Part shown: positions 34,924-41,869 of the stretch, piece after piece | How the letters are laid out: each line of letters starts with the position of its first letter | Position numbering within the stretch: position 1 is the first letter of the stretch | From: MPNP01 sp965215545 | Lineage (GTDB): Bacteria > Pseudomonadota > Alphaproteobacteria > Rhodobacterales > Rhodobacteraceae | Assembly: GCA_965215545.1 (NCBI GenBank) | Contig: OZ244066.1 | Coordinates: 62,001 to 126,000, forward strand | Length of the DNA stretch: 64,000 nt | Direction of reading: 5' to 3' | Notes under the pieces: generated by a model | The model's input: the letters and a program-made list of their open reading frames with translations, nothing else | What the model was told of the DNA's origin: nothing | The model's database searches: none | Made by a program: the position numbers and the translations under genes

Positions 34924-35379
34924 ATGGTTAGAGGCGCACGGGCCAATCAGCGCGGACGCACGCTGGAGAACGCCATCAACGATCTCCTCTCTGAAGAATA
35001 CGAGCAGGTTTCGCCTGCAAGATTTTTTGCACTGCAAAGCTTGCGTCAGCCCGTTTTTGCTGAACAGTGCCCCATCGGGCGTGACATCTATGGCAAACAA
35101 CGCCGGGTTGACTTCATACTGTACCATCCGCAGCGTTGGGTGAAATGTCTGGTCATTCAATGCAAATGGCAGGCTTCAAGCGGGAGCGTTGATGAAAAAT
35201 TCCCTTTTGAGGTGCTGTCGATCCAGTTGAACGAGTTTGACACAATCATTGTTCTGGATGGCGGTGGTTACAGCAAGGGCGCGGAACAGTGGCTGCGGGG
35301 TCAGGCAGGGAAGAACAAACTTCGCCACGTCCTAAATCTTGGAGAAATCAACAAATTTCAAAGTTCTGGCCGACTTTAG
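34924..35379 (+). CDS. PD-(D/E)XK-type endonuclease, candidate restriction enzyme
   Basis: About 151 residues from ATG 34924, which overlaps the methylase's restored stop by eight bases. The core QRRVDFILYHPQRWVKCLVIQCKWQ has the D-(x)n-Q/E-x-K arrangement of PD-(D/E)XK nucleases (Asp then Gln-Cys-Lys), followed by EVLSIQLNEFDTIIVLDGGG. The N-terminus RGRTLENAINDLL resembles the first helix of such enzymes. It lies directly behind a Dam-type methylase inside one transposon, so a type II R-M partnership is the simplest reading. Cleavage specificity is unknown. Confidence 0.75.
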   Translation: MVRGARANQRGRTLENAINDLLSEEYEQVSPARFFALQSLRQPVFAEQCPIGRDIYGKQRRVDFILYHPQRWVKCLVIQCKWQASSGSVDEKFPFEVLSIQLNEFDTIIVLDGGGYSKGAEQWLRGQAGKNKLRHVLNLGEINKFQSSGRL

Positions 35380-35401
35380 GATCGTCAAGTATATAAATCC
35401 C

Positions 35402-35409
35402 TTAATTGT
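35402..35409. repeat. 8-bp target-site duplication, right (TTAATTGT)
   Basis: Identical to 33072-33079. Confidence 0.92.
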
Positions 35410-35603
35410 ATTGGAATTTTTTTACCAAAACAAATTATCAAAATCATCTCCCTTATACCTCGCCACAAGTCGGGAAGAACCTCACGAAGAAGGTAGAATG
35501 ATAGAGCAACAAACAGGAGCAATGAGTTGAATTCATCCAACCCTTCAAGACCTTGAATTGTCTCAATGATTGCCTTGATCTCCATGTCTGTTACGTATTT
35601 CAT
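35402..35603 (-). pseudogene. Interrupted gene, N-terminal part (transposon target)
   Basis: From ATG 35603 (or 35585): MKYVTDMEIKAIIETIQGLE, then a membrane helix SLLLFVALSFYLLREVLPDLW, a second hydrophobic patch EMILIICFGKKIPIQL, and the transposon. It joins exactly to 33071-32782. The product would be a membrane-anchored protein with a small C-terminal domain, function unknown. Confidence 0.7.
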
Positions 35604-35627
35604 TTCCCGAATTAAGCCAACAAAAAA

Positions 35628-35654
35628 ACGGGAGGCCGAAGCCCCCCGCCACAA
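35628..35654 (-). terminator. Terminator with UUCG tetraloop after the second IS1595 transposase
   Basis: On the minus strand CGGGGGGC-TTCG-GCCTCCCG followed by seven T. The stem has one G-T pair. It also forms the outer part of the left candidate inverted repeat of the second IS1595-type element. Confidence 0.8.
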
Positions 35655-35676
35655 TCGTTATGAAGTGAACCAACCT

Positions 35677-36648
35677 TCAGACCGCCGTCGGGTTGGCCCC
35701 GCTGTCCTTGCCGTTGTCCGCTATCAACGACCTGTACATCAACCGCCTGCCCACCATGCGGACAACAATTTCCTCCATCTGCTCGATGGTGTTGCCCTCG
35801 CGGAGATTGTGCCGACTGGCGTAGTCATCGATGTAGCGTTGCAGATGCTTCTTCGACATCTTGTGGTACACACCCTTCTGGCCCCGCTTGAACATGGCCC
35901 AGAAGCCTTCGATGCCATTGGTGTGGATACCACCATCGACATACTGGCCCTGCCCGTGATTGACACTGGCATGGTTGGCCAGTCCACGACAGGCGGCATT
36001 CTCATCGGTGGACTTGACCGCTTCCGGCGGCGCATGGTCATGGACGAACCCCTGCAAGGTGGCCCGCCTGGTGTCTTCGACCACCTCGGCCACGATCCGG
36101 TTGGTGGCCCGGTCCTTCATGCCGGCCACGATGGCCTTGCCCACCCCACCCCGGCCTGCCCTGAGTTTCTGGCTGTCATGCTTGTTCTTTTCGAGACCCC
36201 CGACATAGGTTTCATCGACCTCCACCGGCCCGGCCAGGTTCTTCAATTCCTCCGGCATGGCATGCCTGATCCGGTGCAGCATGAACCATGCGGACTTCTG
36301 GGTAATCCCCAGATCACGATGCAGTTTCATGGACGATACGCCCTTCAATGAAGTCAGTTGCAGATAGAGGGCAATCACCCACTTCTGCAGGCCCATGCGG
36401 GTGCCACCCATTGCTGTCCCGGTCTTGACGCTGAAGTACTTCCGACAGGCCTTGCAGCGATAGGGGGCTGGTTTCCGTGATACCCGTGCCAGTGTGTCGT
36501 AGGACCCACAATGCGGGCAATGGCGGCCCTCGGGCCAGATGACTTCCTCAAACCACTGTTCCGCCACTTCATCATTCGGAAAGCGGCGAAACAGGTCCAC
36601 CAGTGTAATCCCGGATCGATAGTGTTTGCCGGGTGCTTCTTGTGTCAT
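35677..36648 (-). CDS. IS1595-family transposase (second element)
   Basis: 323 residues from ATG 36648 with GAGGAGA upstream. Zinc ribbon CPHCGSYDTLARVSRKPAPYRCKACRKYFS, helix-turn-helix LHRDLGITQKSAWFMLHRIRHAM, DDE-type core VDETYVGGLEKNKHD, STDENAACRG (in place of the usual D-H), NGIEGFWAMFKRGQKGVYHK. Only distantly related to the transposase at 33144 and on the opposite strand. The upstream frame to 36846 is not protein-like. Confidence 0.9.
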   Translation of the reverse strand: MTQEAPGKHYRSGITLVDLFRRFPNDEVAEQWFEEVIWPEGRHCPHCGSYDTLARVSRKPAPYRCKACRKYFSVKTGTAMGGTRMGLQKWVIALYLQLTSLKGVSSMKLHRDLGITQKSAWFMLHRIRHAMPEELKNLAGPVEVDETYVGGLEKNKHDSQKLRAGRGGVGKAIVAGMKDRATNRIVAEVVEDTRRATLQGFVHDHAPPEAVKSTDENAACRGLANHASVNHGQGQYVDGGIHTNGIEGFWAMFKRGQKGVYHKMSKKHLQRYIDDYASRHNLREGNTIEQMEEIVVRMVGRRLMYRSLIADNGKDSGANPTAV

Positions 36649-36954
36649 AGTGAATTCTCCTCTTCTTATGACATGGTTAGAGGGTAGCCTTGTGCTACCT
36701 TTATTAAGGTACTGCGAATTCCGCAGTTTTCTGCGCCAGCCTACGAGGCTGTCTAGAGCGCAGTCAGTGAGGGGGAAATTCCACGCCCCTATAAGGGCGG
36801 AGGTCGGCAATCTTGCGCTTGCGCTAAGGCAGCAAGGTGCTGCCAATTGCCCTTAACGAGTGCGGCGGGGCAGCCTTCAGGTGTCCCGTCTTTGTGTTGA
36901 CAGGGCGAAATGAGAGAAACAGAATGTAGGGATTTACTTGGGTAAGTTGTTACA

Positions 36955-37395
36955 ATGTTTGAATGGCTAGGCGGTGTAGCTACCACTGTAATTGCCAATG
37001 AAATTCTCTCTTTTTTCCGATGCATAAGGAAGAAGTTTATGAGATTATTCAGAAAAAAGGAAAAGCCAGGACAAGATAATAAGGAAGCAATTCCTCAAAT
37101 ATTGACTAAAGATATCGAATATGTTCGTAATTATTGTAAAGGAAAGGACAGAAGTCTTGATATTCGGGATATTAGGAAGGCCAGCCTAACAAGGGGTTAT
37201 ATCCATGCGGGTAAAGACCAAGCCATATCGTCCCTTAAGGCTTCATTGGAGATAGAAAAAGTAGCAACGCCTCCTGATTCTTACGATGACGATGATGACA
37301 CTTGGTACGCATACTGCGGAATTTTGTTGCGGTGTACGGATATGGAAAAAATGAAAGAAAAGGCGGGAGAATATGTCAGAACACTTGAAGACTAA
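36955..37395 (+). CDS. Membrane-anchored protein of unknown family (intact paralogue of the interrupted gene)
   Basis: 146 residues: N-terminal hydrophobic segment (FEWLGGVATTVIANEILSFF), a very basic stretch (RCIRKKFMRLFRKKEK), then a C-terminal domain KDQAISSLKASLEIEKVATP, acidic DSYDDDDD, and TWYAYCGILLRCTDMEKMKEK. The last part matches the gene broken by the transposon, defining a small family of anchored proteins with two conserved Cys. The DNA is AT-rich (well below the core genome), pointing to transfer. Its 3' end overlaps a 48-residue reading frame. Confidence 0.6.
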   Translation: MFEWLGGVATTVIANEILSFFRCIRKKFMRLFRKKEKPGQDNKEAIPQILTKDIEYVRNYCKGKDRSLDIRDIRKASLTRGYIHAGKDQAISSLKASLEIEKVATPPDSYDDDDDTWYAYCGILLRCTDMEKMKEKAGEYVRTLED

Positions 37396-37519
37396 TTCCG
37401 AACCAAAGGAACCAGAAGAAAGAGAAATCGACTGGTCGGAGATTGACGAACTGGCCCGGAAAGTGGCTTTAGGGCTTATGAACGGAGGCCGTCAGAATGA
37501 TAGAAAATCAGATACTTAA
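37373..37519 (+). CDS. 48-residue acidic protein overlapping the previous gene
   Basis: ATG 37373 is preceded by GCGGGAG and lies inside the last codons of the upstream gene (23-bp overlap). The product MSEHLKTNSEPKEPEEREID and WSEIDELARKVALGLMNGGR is acidic and probably helical. The overlap and ribosome site suggest coupling to the membrane protein, as in toxin-antitoxin or immunity-type pairs, but there is no sequence match to support such a function. Confidence 0.5.
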   Translation: MSEHLKTNSEPKEPEEREIDWSEIDELARKVALGLMNGGRQNDRKSDT

Positions 37520-38069
37520 TCTGGGTAATCATGTATATAATCCCCTTTTTTTTGGGCCTTGTCCGCCCCCTGCAAGGTCGGTGGGCGCGACCGGAGTGGG
37601 GCCTCCTTCCGACAGGGGAGGCTTGCCACGGCCCCACCGCACCCCCTGCACGCCTCCGCCCGCCGCCGCCAGAACTGGACAACGAGGGGTGTCGGGCATC
37701 CCCGGTCGTCACAACCCGGGAGAGATTCCGTGCGACGCAGATACCCCATGAGGATCGCGCGGCCGTGTGGGTCGGGACGAGACTGGTGAGGCAATCCAGA
37801 AAACAGCGCTTGTGGACTTCCGTGGCTTGATAGGTGGCACGCCGTCATGGTAGGAGCGGCAGGAGCCGACGAGCCATGCTTCGGCGGGAGTTGCGGTCAG
37901 GACCACCAAGGGCGGCCCGGTGCCGTGATCATGGCATCCATGGCATCATTTGTCGCGCTCCCAAGGTTGCTGGCGGTCACGATGCATAGACCCTCGTGCC
38001 GGGATGGCAACCCTCCAACGCGCCCGTGTCACTTCAGCGCATCCAAGCACTTGCCGACCGTCGCAGCCA
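37520..38069. other. Intergenic region without a recognised gene
   Basis: Begins AT-rich with CCCC-T8-GGG and becomes GC-rich after 37560. No frame has both a ribosome site and protein-like composition. AACCCGGGAGAGA-TTC (37717-37733) repeats the leader motif of the secreted gene at 29248, hinting at a remnant of a similar gene. Confidence 0.4.
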
Positions 38070-38676
38070 TCAAGAACAGGGCGAGTTCCAGTTGGGGATC
38101 GTGATCTCATAAGGTTCACCAGGGAACGCTGTGTAGGTCAAGGGGTCGTCATCCCGCGCCGTCACGGTGATGGTTCTTGCCGCCATGTCGGTGCCGGGAG
38201 TTATGGTGTTGCTGATCTTTGCGGTGACCTGCATGCGCGTCGAAGCACCGGTATCGTGGCAGTTGTTGTCCACGCTCGTGCCGAACAGCGACACCCGGGC
38301 CATGAAATCCCCGGTCGGGTCGGTGCCCCCGAATGCGGTGGGACCGAGACCGTCCTGATTCCAGACGTGACCGCTGAATCTTGAGTTCATGCCGCCTGTC
38401 CAGCCATCGCCGCTCACGCTGGTTATGCCGGTGATGTCAATTGTCGGATCATGAGTGGACGGGTCCGTGATGCCCGCGCACGTGAAGGTCAGATCGAGGA
38501 CCCAGTTCCCGCCCTCGTCCACCGTCAGGGCATCCCCGACCATGCTTGAGATGGAACGGTCCTGCGTTTCGTGTGCCGCCGAGATGGAGCACTGCGGCTG
38601 CGCCAGGGCCCCTGCAGTGGTCAACAGCCCCGCAAGGAGGGCGGCGCAAGCCTTAGGGGGGGGTCAAGCGGATCAT
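38070..38676 (-). CDS. Secreted Calx-beta-like protein, out of frame at a C8 tract
   Basis: ATG 38676 follows GGAGGAG. With the observed eight C (complement of 38656-38663) the frame ends at codon 8; with seven C it reads MIRLTPPKACAALLAGLLTT-AGALAQ, a textbook signal peptide, and continues without a break to 38070 (about 202 residues). The mature part has VDEGGNWVLDLTFTCAG, TIDITGITSVSGDGW and TARDDDPLTYTAFPGEPYEI, i.e. beta-sandwich repeats resembling Calx-beta domains, and a C-terminal Cys. It is the last gene of the island. Confidence 0.65.
38656..38663. repeat. Poly-C (minus strand) tract of 8 in a signal-peptide coding region
   Basis: Located at codons 5-7 of the secreted-protein gene, at the same place as in the genes starting at 8336 and 56819. 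Confidence 0.85.
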
Positions 38677-38685
38677 AATGCATCT

Positions 38686-38736
38686 CCTCCAGTTGTAGGG
38701 TGGCCGTCACTCTACAGGGTTTGCTGTCCAGGAGAA
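38686..38736. repeat. Dispersed ~50-bp repeat, copy 2
   Basis: Matches 8147-8196 at about three quarters of positions. It lies between the last island gene and the exonuclease remnant. Confidence 0.4.
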
Positions 38737-38753
38737 AGGGCCGTCTTCCGGGA

Positions 38754-39023
38754 CCCCGGATGGCCTGGATTGACAGTTGTCATCTGGCCCGGCGCGCCTG
38801 GCCGGATCAACGGCAAAGGGGCGGCCACGGACTCAAGGCACTTGCGGCCAGGCTGGACATCCGATTCCGGCACCACGATGCCCTTGAGGATGCGATCGTC
38901 GCCGGCAAGATCGTCCTGGCGGCCTGCCGGGACCTCAACTGGATGATTGAGGCGCTTGCAGCACAATTGGCTGCGGAAGCCGGTATTCCTCGAGATTGGC
39001 ATCCGGGCCCACCCAGTCAATGA
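38754..39023 (+). pseudogene. DnaQ-like exonuclease, C-terminal fragment
   Basis: From about residue W in MAWIDSCHLARRAWPDQRQR through GHGLKALAARLDIRFRHHDALEDAIVAGKIVL, the ExoIII (HxAxxD) region of DEDDh exonucleases, to PGPPSQ. No start codon with a ribosome site belongs to it. The N-terminal half is at 22489-22728, same strand. Its 3' end overlaps the end of allA by 89 bp in convergent orientation. Confidence 0.8.
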
Positions 39024-39435
39024 CCGTATAGCGACCCTCGGCACCGAGAGGCGCCAGCACACCGTGCCAGGTGCCCCGCCGGTAGCAGATCCCGGTGTGC
39101 GCCGGAGCCAGAAAAGCCAAGGGTGGACCCGGAATCCCGGATTGGTCGTCAGCCACGACAACCAGAAGCGGGGTCGCGGTCATGGGCACGAAGCACTGGG
39201 GGCCGCGGGGATGCCGTTCCAGCATCGCGATGGTGACGGGAAAGCGGACCGGTTCGGCAATGAACAGACTGATGGCCAGGCGTCCGACCGGGTCGTGATC
39301 AAGCCGAGCCAGGTCATGGTGGCGCCGGGCCCGACCTTCATTGATGGGCGTTGCCGCACTGCCTTCGGCGTCGATCATGTCCCCGAAAGGCGCAAATCCT
39401 TCCCGATCCAGGGGTCTTGGGACAATGATCTGCAT
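38935..39435 (-). CDS. allA: Ureidoglycolate lyase
   Basis: 166 residues from ATG 39435 (a TTG at 39453 overlapping the upstream stop is an alternative). AllA features: IIVPRPLDREGFAPFGDMID at the N-terminus, PLLVVVADD, and TGICYRRGTWHGVLAPLG with the conserved Trp-His near the active site. It splits ureidoglycolate into glyoxylate and urea, the last step of the ureide operon upstream. Ends convergent with the exonuclease remnant. Confidence 0.9.
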   Translation of the reverse strand: MQIIVPRPLDREGFAPFGDMIDAEGSAATPINEGRARRHHDLARLDHDPVGRLAISLFIAEPVRFPVTIAMLERHPRGPQCFVPMTATPLLVVVADDQSGIPGPPLAFLAPAHTGICYRRGTWHGVLAPLGAEGRYTVIDWVGPDANLEEYRLPQPIVLQAPQSSS

Positions 39436-39449
39436 TGATGGATCTCGGT

Positions 39450-40298
39450 TCAACCCACCGTCTGGCCAGGATCCGGGAGGTCAGGATGGCGATTGACATC
39501 CTTGTAGAGCAGATAGCGGAAGTCCTCCTTGCCGACGGCATAGCACGCCTGGGGACAGAATGCCCGCAGCCACATGAAGTCGCCAGCACCAACCTCGACC
39601 CAGTCCTGATTGAGGCGATAGACAGCCTTGCCGCCGAGGACAAAGAGACCATGCTCCATGACATGGGTCTCCATCAGCGGAATACAGCCTCCCGGGCCGA
39701 AGGTGATGATGTTGACATGCATGTCATGGGCCATGTCCTCGACATCGACAAAGCGCTTGGTGGTCCAGACATCGTCGCCCGCATACATCTGCATGGGATC
39801 GACATCGTCCTCGTGGGTCACGAAGGCCGCGGGCGCCGGGATCCCGTCAATGGGGATGTAGCACTTGCGAATCCAGTGAAAGATCGCCGTAGCCGCCCCG
39901 GAGTTGCCCATCTGCCAGTCGGTGCTGTTGATGTAGACATAGCTGCCGGGACTGAGATGGTGGGTCAAGCCATCGATCGTGATGTCCGGGGTCCCGCCGG
40001 TCACGAACAGGACCCCTTCGGCCCGATTGGGGCCCTCGGGATTGCTGCTGCCCCCTCCCGGTTCGATCTCAACGATATACTGGGCAAAGGTCGTGGCGAA
40101 GCCCGACATCGGTCGGGCGATGATCCATGCCCGGGTCCGATCCCAGTGCGGCAGGCGACTCGTGACGATATCGCAAAAGGAACTGCGTGGGATATAGGCG
40201 TAGGCTTCGGTGAAGTTGGCCCGACTGGTGATCAGACCCCCCTGTTCAGGCAACCCATCATCCGGATTGGCATTGCTGTAGCGTTGACTGTCAGTCAT
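39450..40298 (-). CDS. allE: (S)-ureidoglycine aminohydrolase (bicupin)
   Basis: 282 residues from ATG 40298. Bicupin enzyme: EGVLFVTGGTPDITIDG with SPGSYVYINSTDWQMGN in the first cupin, and MHVNIITFGPGGCIPLMETHVMEHGLFVLGG with AGDFMWLRAFCPQACYA in the second (metal ligands E-T-H-x-M-E-H). It removes ammonia from ureidoglycine to give ureidoglycolate, the substrate of the next gene. Overlaps puuE-uraD by eight bases and allA's leader by a TTGA. Confidence 0.9.
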   Translation of the reverse strand: MTDSQRYSNANPDDGLPEQGGLITSRANFTEAYAYIPRSSFCDIVTSRLPHWDRTRAWIIARPMSGFATTFAQYIVEIEPGGGSSNPEGPNRAEGVLFVTGGTPDITIDGLTHHLSPGSYVYINSTDWQMGNSGAATAIFHWIRKCYIPIDGIPAPAAFVTHEDDVDPMQMYAGDDVWTTKRFVDVEDMAHDMHVNIITFGPGGCIPLMETHVMEHGLFVLGGKAVYRLNQDWVEVGAGDFMWLRAFCPQACYAVGKEDFRYLLYKDVNRHPDLPDPGQTVG

Positions 40299-41733
40299 GG
40301 CCTGGGACGATCTCCTGGATGCGGTGCCACGCAATCCTTTCCACCTGTTGGCAGGCTGTTGCAAACTCTTCCTCGCTCGTCTGGGCGATCCGTGCATCAA
40401 GCGCTGCCAGAATCTCCTGTTTGGTGACGTCGCGGACCGCGATGATGAACGGGAACCCGTGGCGGGCCTGATAGGCCTCGTTGCGTTCGGTCAGTGCAGC
40501 CTTTTCCCCTGGCGTGAGATGATCAAGCCCGGCTGAGGCCTGTTCCCGGCTGGAACTGTCAGTCAGCATCCTGGCGTCAGCCAGTTTGCCGGCCAGGTCG
40601 GGATGCGCCCTGAGCACCCCATGGCGCTGATCGTGGGATGCCGACCGGAAGGCACGACAGAGCGCGTTGTGAAGACCGGCTGGCGTGTCATGCTGGGGGC
40701 CGAGTTCCAGCTGCCAGGCCGCCTCGGCAACCCAGGGGGAATGCTCGAAGACGCCACCGAAACGGTCCACGAATTCGTGTCGGCTGAGGGTACTCGGCGA
40801 AAATGCGTGCGGCTGGACCGGATAGGTGCGGGCCCAGTAGTCGGCGATGTCGATGCGGCGCGCCAGCCAGACATGGTCATGGCCCTGCACATGGTCGAGA
40901 AATTGCTGCAGACCGGCGGCACGACCGGGTCGACCGGCCAGGCGACAATGCAGGCCCACCGACAGCATCCCCGGGCGTCCATGCGCCCCCTCCTGATAGA
41001 GGACATCAAAACTGTCCTTGAGATACGTTGCGAAATCCTGACCCGTGTTGAAGCCCTGGCTGGTGGCAAAGCGCATGTCATTGGCATCGAGCGTGTAGGG
41101 GATGATGAGATGCGGGCCGCTGGCCGTCACCTGCCAGTAGGGCAGATCATCGGCATAGCTGTCAGCAATATAGGCAAACCCGCCCTCCTCGGCCGCGAGG
41201 TCGACGGTGTTCATCGAGCAGCGTCCGGTGTACCAGCCCTGCGGCCGGGACCCGACGACAGCCGTGTGCAGCGCGATGGCCTCCTGCATCAGTTGCTGTT
41301 CGTCCACGCGGGGCAGGGAACGATATTCGATCCATTTCAGGCCATGGCTGGCGATTTCCCAGTCCGATTCCAGCATGGCTGCCACCTGTTCGGGGGAGCG
41401 CGCCAGGGCCGACGCCACGCCAAAGACCGTGACCGGGACCGCGGCAGCGTCCAGGATGCGGCGCAGGCGCCAGAAACCCGCCCGGGCCCCATAGTCATAA
41501 ATCGACTCCATGTTCCAGTGCCGCTCACCGGGCCAGGACTCGGCGCCGATGATTTCCGACAGGAAGGCTTCCGAGCCATCATCGCCGTGCAGGAGACAGC
41601 GCTCACCACCCTCTTCGTAATTCAGCACCACCTGGACAGCGATCCATGCCCCATCCGGCCAGCCGACAGCCGGTGCGGGTCCATGACCGCGCAGATCACG
41701 GGGATATCGGTGCGGCTCGGGTGACCTGGTCAT
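40291..41733 (-). CDS. Bifunctional allantoinase (PuuE type) / OHCU decarboxylase
   Basis: 480 residues. Residues 1-~310 are the polysaccharide-deacetylase-like allantoinase PuuE (YPRDLRGHGPAPAVGWPDGA, WIAVQVVLNYEEGGE, ESDWEIASHGLKWIEY, GWYTGRCSMNT, LSVGLHCRLAGRPGR). Residues ~315-480 are 2-oxo-4-hydroxy-4-carboxy-5-ureidoimidazoline decarboxylase (FVDRFGGVFEHSPWVAEAAW, LLRAHPDLAGKLA-like LRAHPDLAGK, LTPGEKAALTERNEAYQARHGFPFIIAVR). It thus performs the decarboxylation that yields allantoin and then opens its ring. First gene of the ureide operon; divergent from glnD, which starts 136 bp away. Confidence 0.92.
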   Translation of the reverse strand: MTRSPEPHRYPRDLRGHGPAPAVGWPDGAWIAVQVVLNYEEGGERCLLHGDDGSEAFLSEIIGAESWPGERHWNMESIYDYGARAGFWRLRRILDAAAVPVTVFGVASALARSPEQVAAMLESDWEIASHGLKWIEYRSLPRVDEQQLMQEAIALHTAVVGSRPQGWYTGRCSMNTVDLAAEEGGFAYIADSYADDLPYWQVTASGPHLIIPYTLDANDMRFATSQGFNTGQDFATYLKDSFDVLYQEGAHGRPGMLSVGLHCRLAGRPGRAAGLQQFLDHVQGHDHVWLARRIDIADYWARTYPVQPHAFSPSTLSRHEFVDRFGGVFEHSPWVAEAAWQLELGPQHDTPAGLHNALCRAFRSASHDQRHGVLRAHPDLAGKLADARMLTDSSSREQASAGLDHLTPGEKAALTERNEAYQARHGFPFIIAVRDVTKQEILAALDARIAQTSEEEFATACQQVERIAWHRIQEIVPGHD

Positions 41734-41869
41734 GGTCTGGCTGACTCCCTGTCAGAATGGCAGTACGGCACGATGATCACAGGCTCGGATTGACTCGTCC
41801 AGCCTGTTGAATTGACGCCGGCGTGGAGGCAATACAGGGAACACGTCTCCAAGCCAAGTTGAGGGGGGA

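Larger units (their letters stand above)
33080..35401 (+). mobile_element. IS1595-family transposon carrying a restriction-modification pair
   Basis: 2,322 bp. Left end GGGACTTATATACTTGACGA-TCC (33080-33102) and right end 35379-35401 match as inverted repeats in 22 of 23 positions. Perfect 8-bp flanking duplication. Three overlapping plus-strand genes fill it: transposase, Dam-type methylase, PD-(D/E)XK nuclease. The nuclease stop codon runs into the right inverted repeat. IS1595 elements are known to carry passenger genes; here the cargo is a candidate complete R-M system. Confidence 0.92.
35628..36889 (-). mobile_element. Second IS1595-family element (limits approximate)
   Basis: The transposase is flanked by imperfect inverted repeats, 35628-35662 and 36853-36889 (e.g. 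CCCCGCC-CA-TCGTTA-G shared, outer ACGGGA). No 8-bp direct duplication is evident, so the exact borders or recency are uncertain. Confidence 0.55.

Noticed and set aside
35628..36889. Target-site duplication for the second IS1595 element
   Set aside because: The 8 bp next to the candidate ends (ACAAAAAA and CTTTGTGT) are not direct repeats, so no claim of a clean insertion is made.
37516..37848. Minus-strand open frame in the interval before the last island gene
   Set aside because: Cys/Arg/Pro-rich shadow composition without start site or homology.
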